Origin: a virus
Reading direction: 5' to 3' (one strand)
IMG/VR virus record: IMGVR_UViG_3300009011_000054
Coordinates: 1 to 23,403 of that record
Length of the DNA stretch: 23,403 nucleotides
In this document: in pieces, positions 23,364 to 23,403 of the stretch
Numbering within the stretch: position 1 is the stretch's first letter
How the letters are laid out: each line of letters begins with the position of its first letter
Made by a program: the position numbers and the translations under genes
The notes under the pieces: generated by a model
Databases searched by the model: none
What the model saw: the letters and a program-made list of their open reading frames with translations, nothing else
Told to the model about the DNA's origin: nothing

Positions 23364-23403
23364 TGCTGGCCCCTCCACCACGTAAACGCGAGAGAATTCC
23401 AAA
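23350..23403 (-). CDS. Probable 3' end of an upstream lysis-region gene (partial)
   Basis: The frame ending in TGA at 23350-23352 reads [12 protein letters not shown] as its last residues and overlaps the holin start by 14 nt, as other genes here do. The start is outside the window. A small antiholin or first holin would be usual in this position; too little is visible to say. Confidence 0.4.
   Translation of the reverse strand, partial: FGILSRLRGGGASNGNK

Noticed and set aside
1-23403. CRISPR array, insertion sequence, tRNA or rRNA genes
   Set aside because: None seen: no regularly spaced repeats, no transposase, no RNA-gene signatures on either strand.

Overview
The window is the late half of a temperate phage genome of the mixed 'HK97-type head plus Mu-type contractile tail' kind, the layout I recall for the Shigella flexneri phage SfV/SfI/SfII group. 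The host is very probably an enterobacterium (Escherichia/Shigella/Salmonella or a close relative). This rests on a consensus LexA box, the DinI-like and O-antigen-acylase-like cargo, Chi octamers and the protein families. No chromosomal gene, integrase or early region is visible, so whether it is an integrated prophage is inferred. The decay described below favours that reading.

Nearly all genes lie on the minus strand and read from the right edge to the left: lysis (end of an upstream gene, holin, GH19 endolysin, Rz-like and Rz1-like spanins), a short accessory block (an Acb2/Tad1-hairpin-like anti-CBASS candidate, an unknown 105-aa gene with its own promoter and terminator, a DUF115-like protein), then HNH endonuclease, probable cos region, TerS, TerL, a small membrane protein, portal, prohead protease, HK97-fold capsid, connector, head-tail adaptor, gp10-like neck protein, tail terminator, DUF2635, sheath, tube, tail chaperone with a likely programmed -1 frameshift, tape measure, and Mu gp43-gp48 equivalents, tail fibre and fibre assembly protein. 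Start and stop codons overlap at most junctions (ATGA, TGATG, TAATG), so this is one tightly coupled late operon.

The left 1.9 kb is different. It is AT-rich, on the plus strand, and holds a DinI-family gene behind a textbook LexA box, then a separate promoter driving a 58-aa two-helix membrane protein overlapped by an acyltransferase-3 gene (probable O-antigen acetyltransferase, a lysogenic-conversion cassette). This cassette and the late operon converge on a GC-rich hairpin. The extreme left carries a nested inverted repeat of unknown role.

The main surprise is decay of virion genes only. The portal has an in-frame TAG where the family has a conserved Tyr, the tail tube has an in-frame TAA, the tape measure has a one-base deletion, and the HNH nuclease appears to have lost its last motif His (Pro instead). 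Packaging ATPase, capsid, sheath, baseplate, lysis and cargo genes look intact. If the sequence is correct, this element should lyse cells but not form infectious particles by itself, while cargo expressed from the lysogen (SOS modulation, surface modification, perhaps anti-CBASS) could remain functional.
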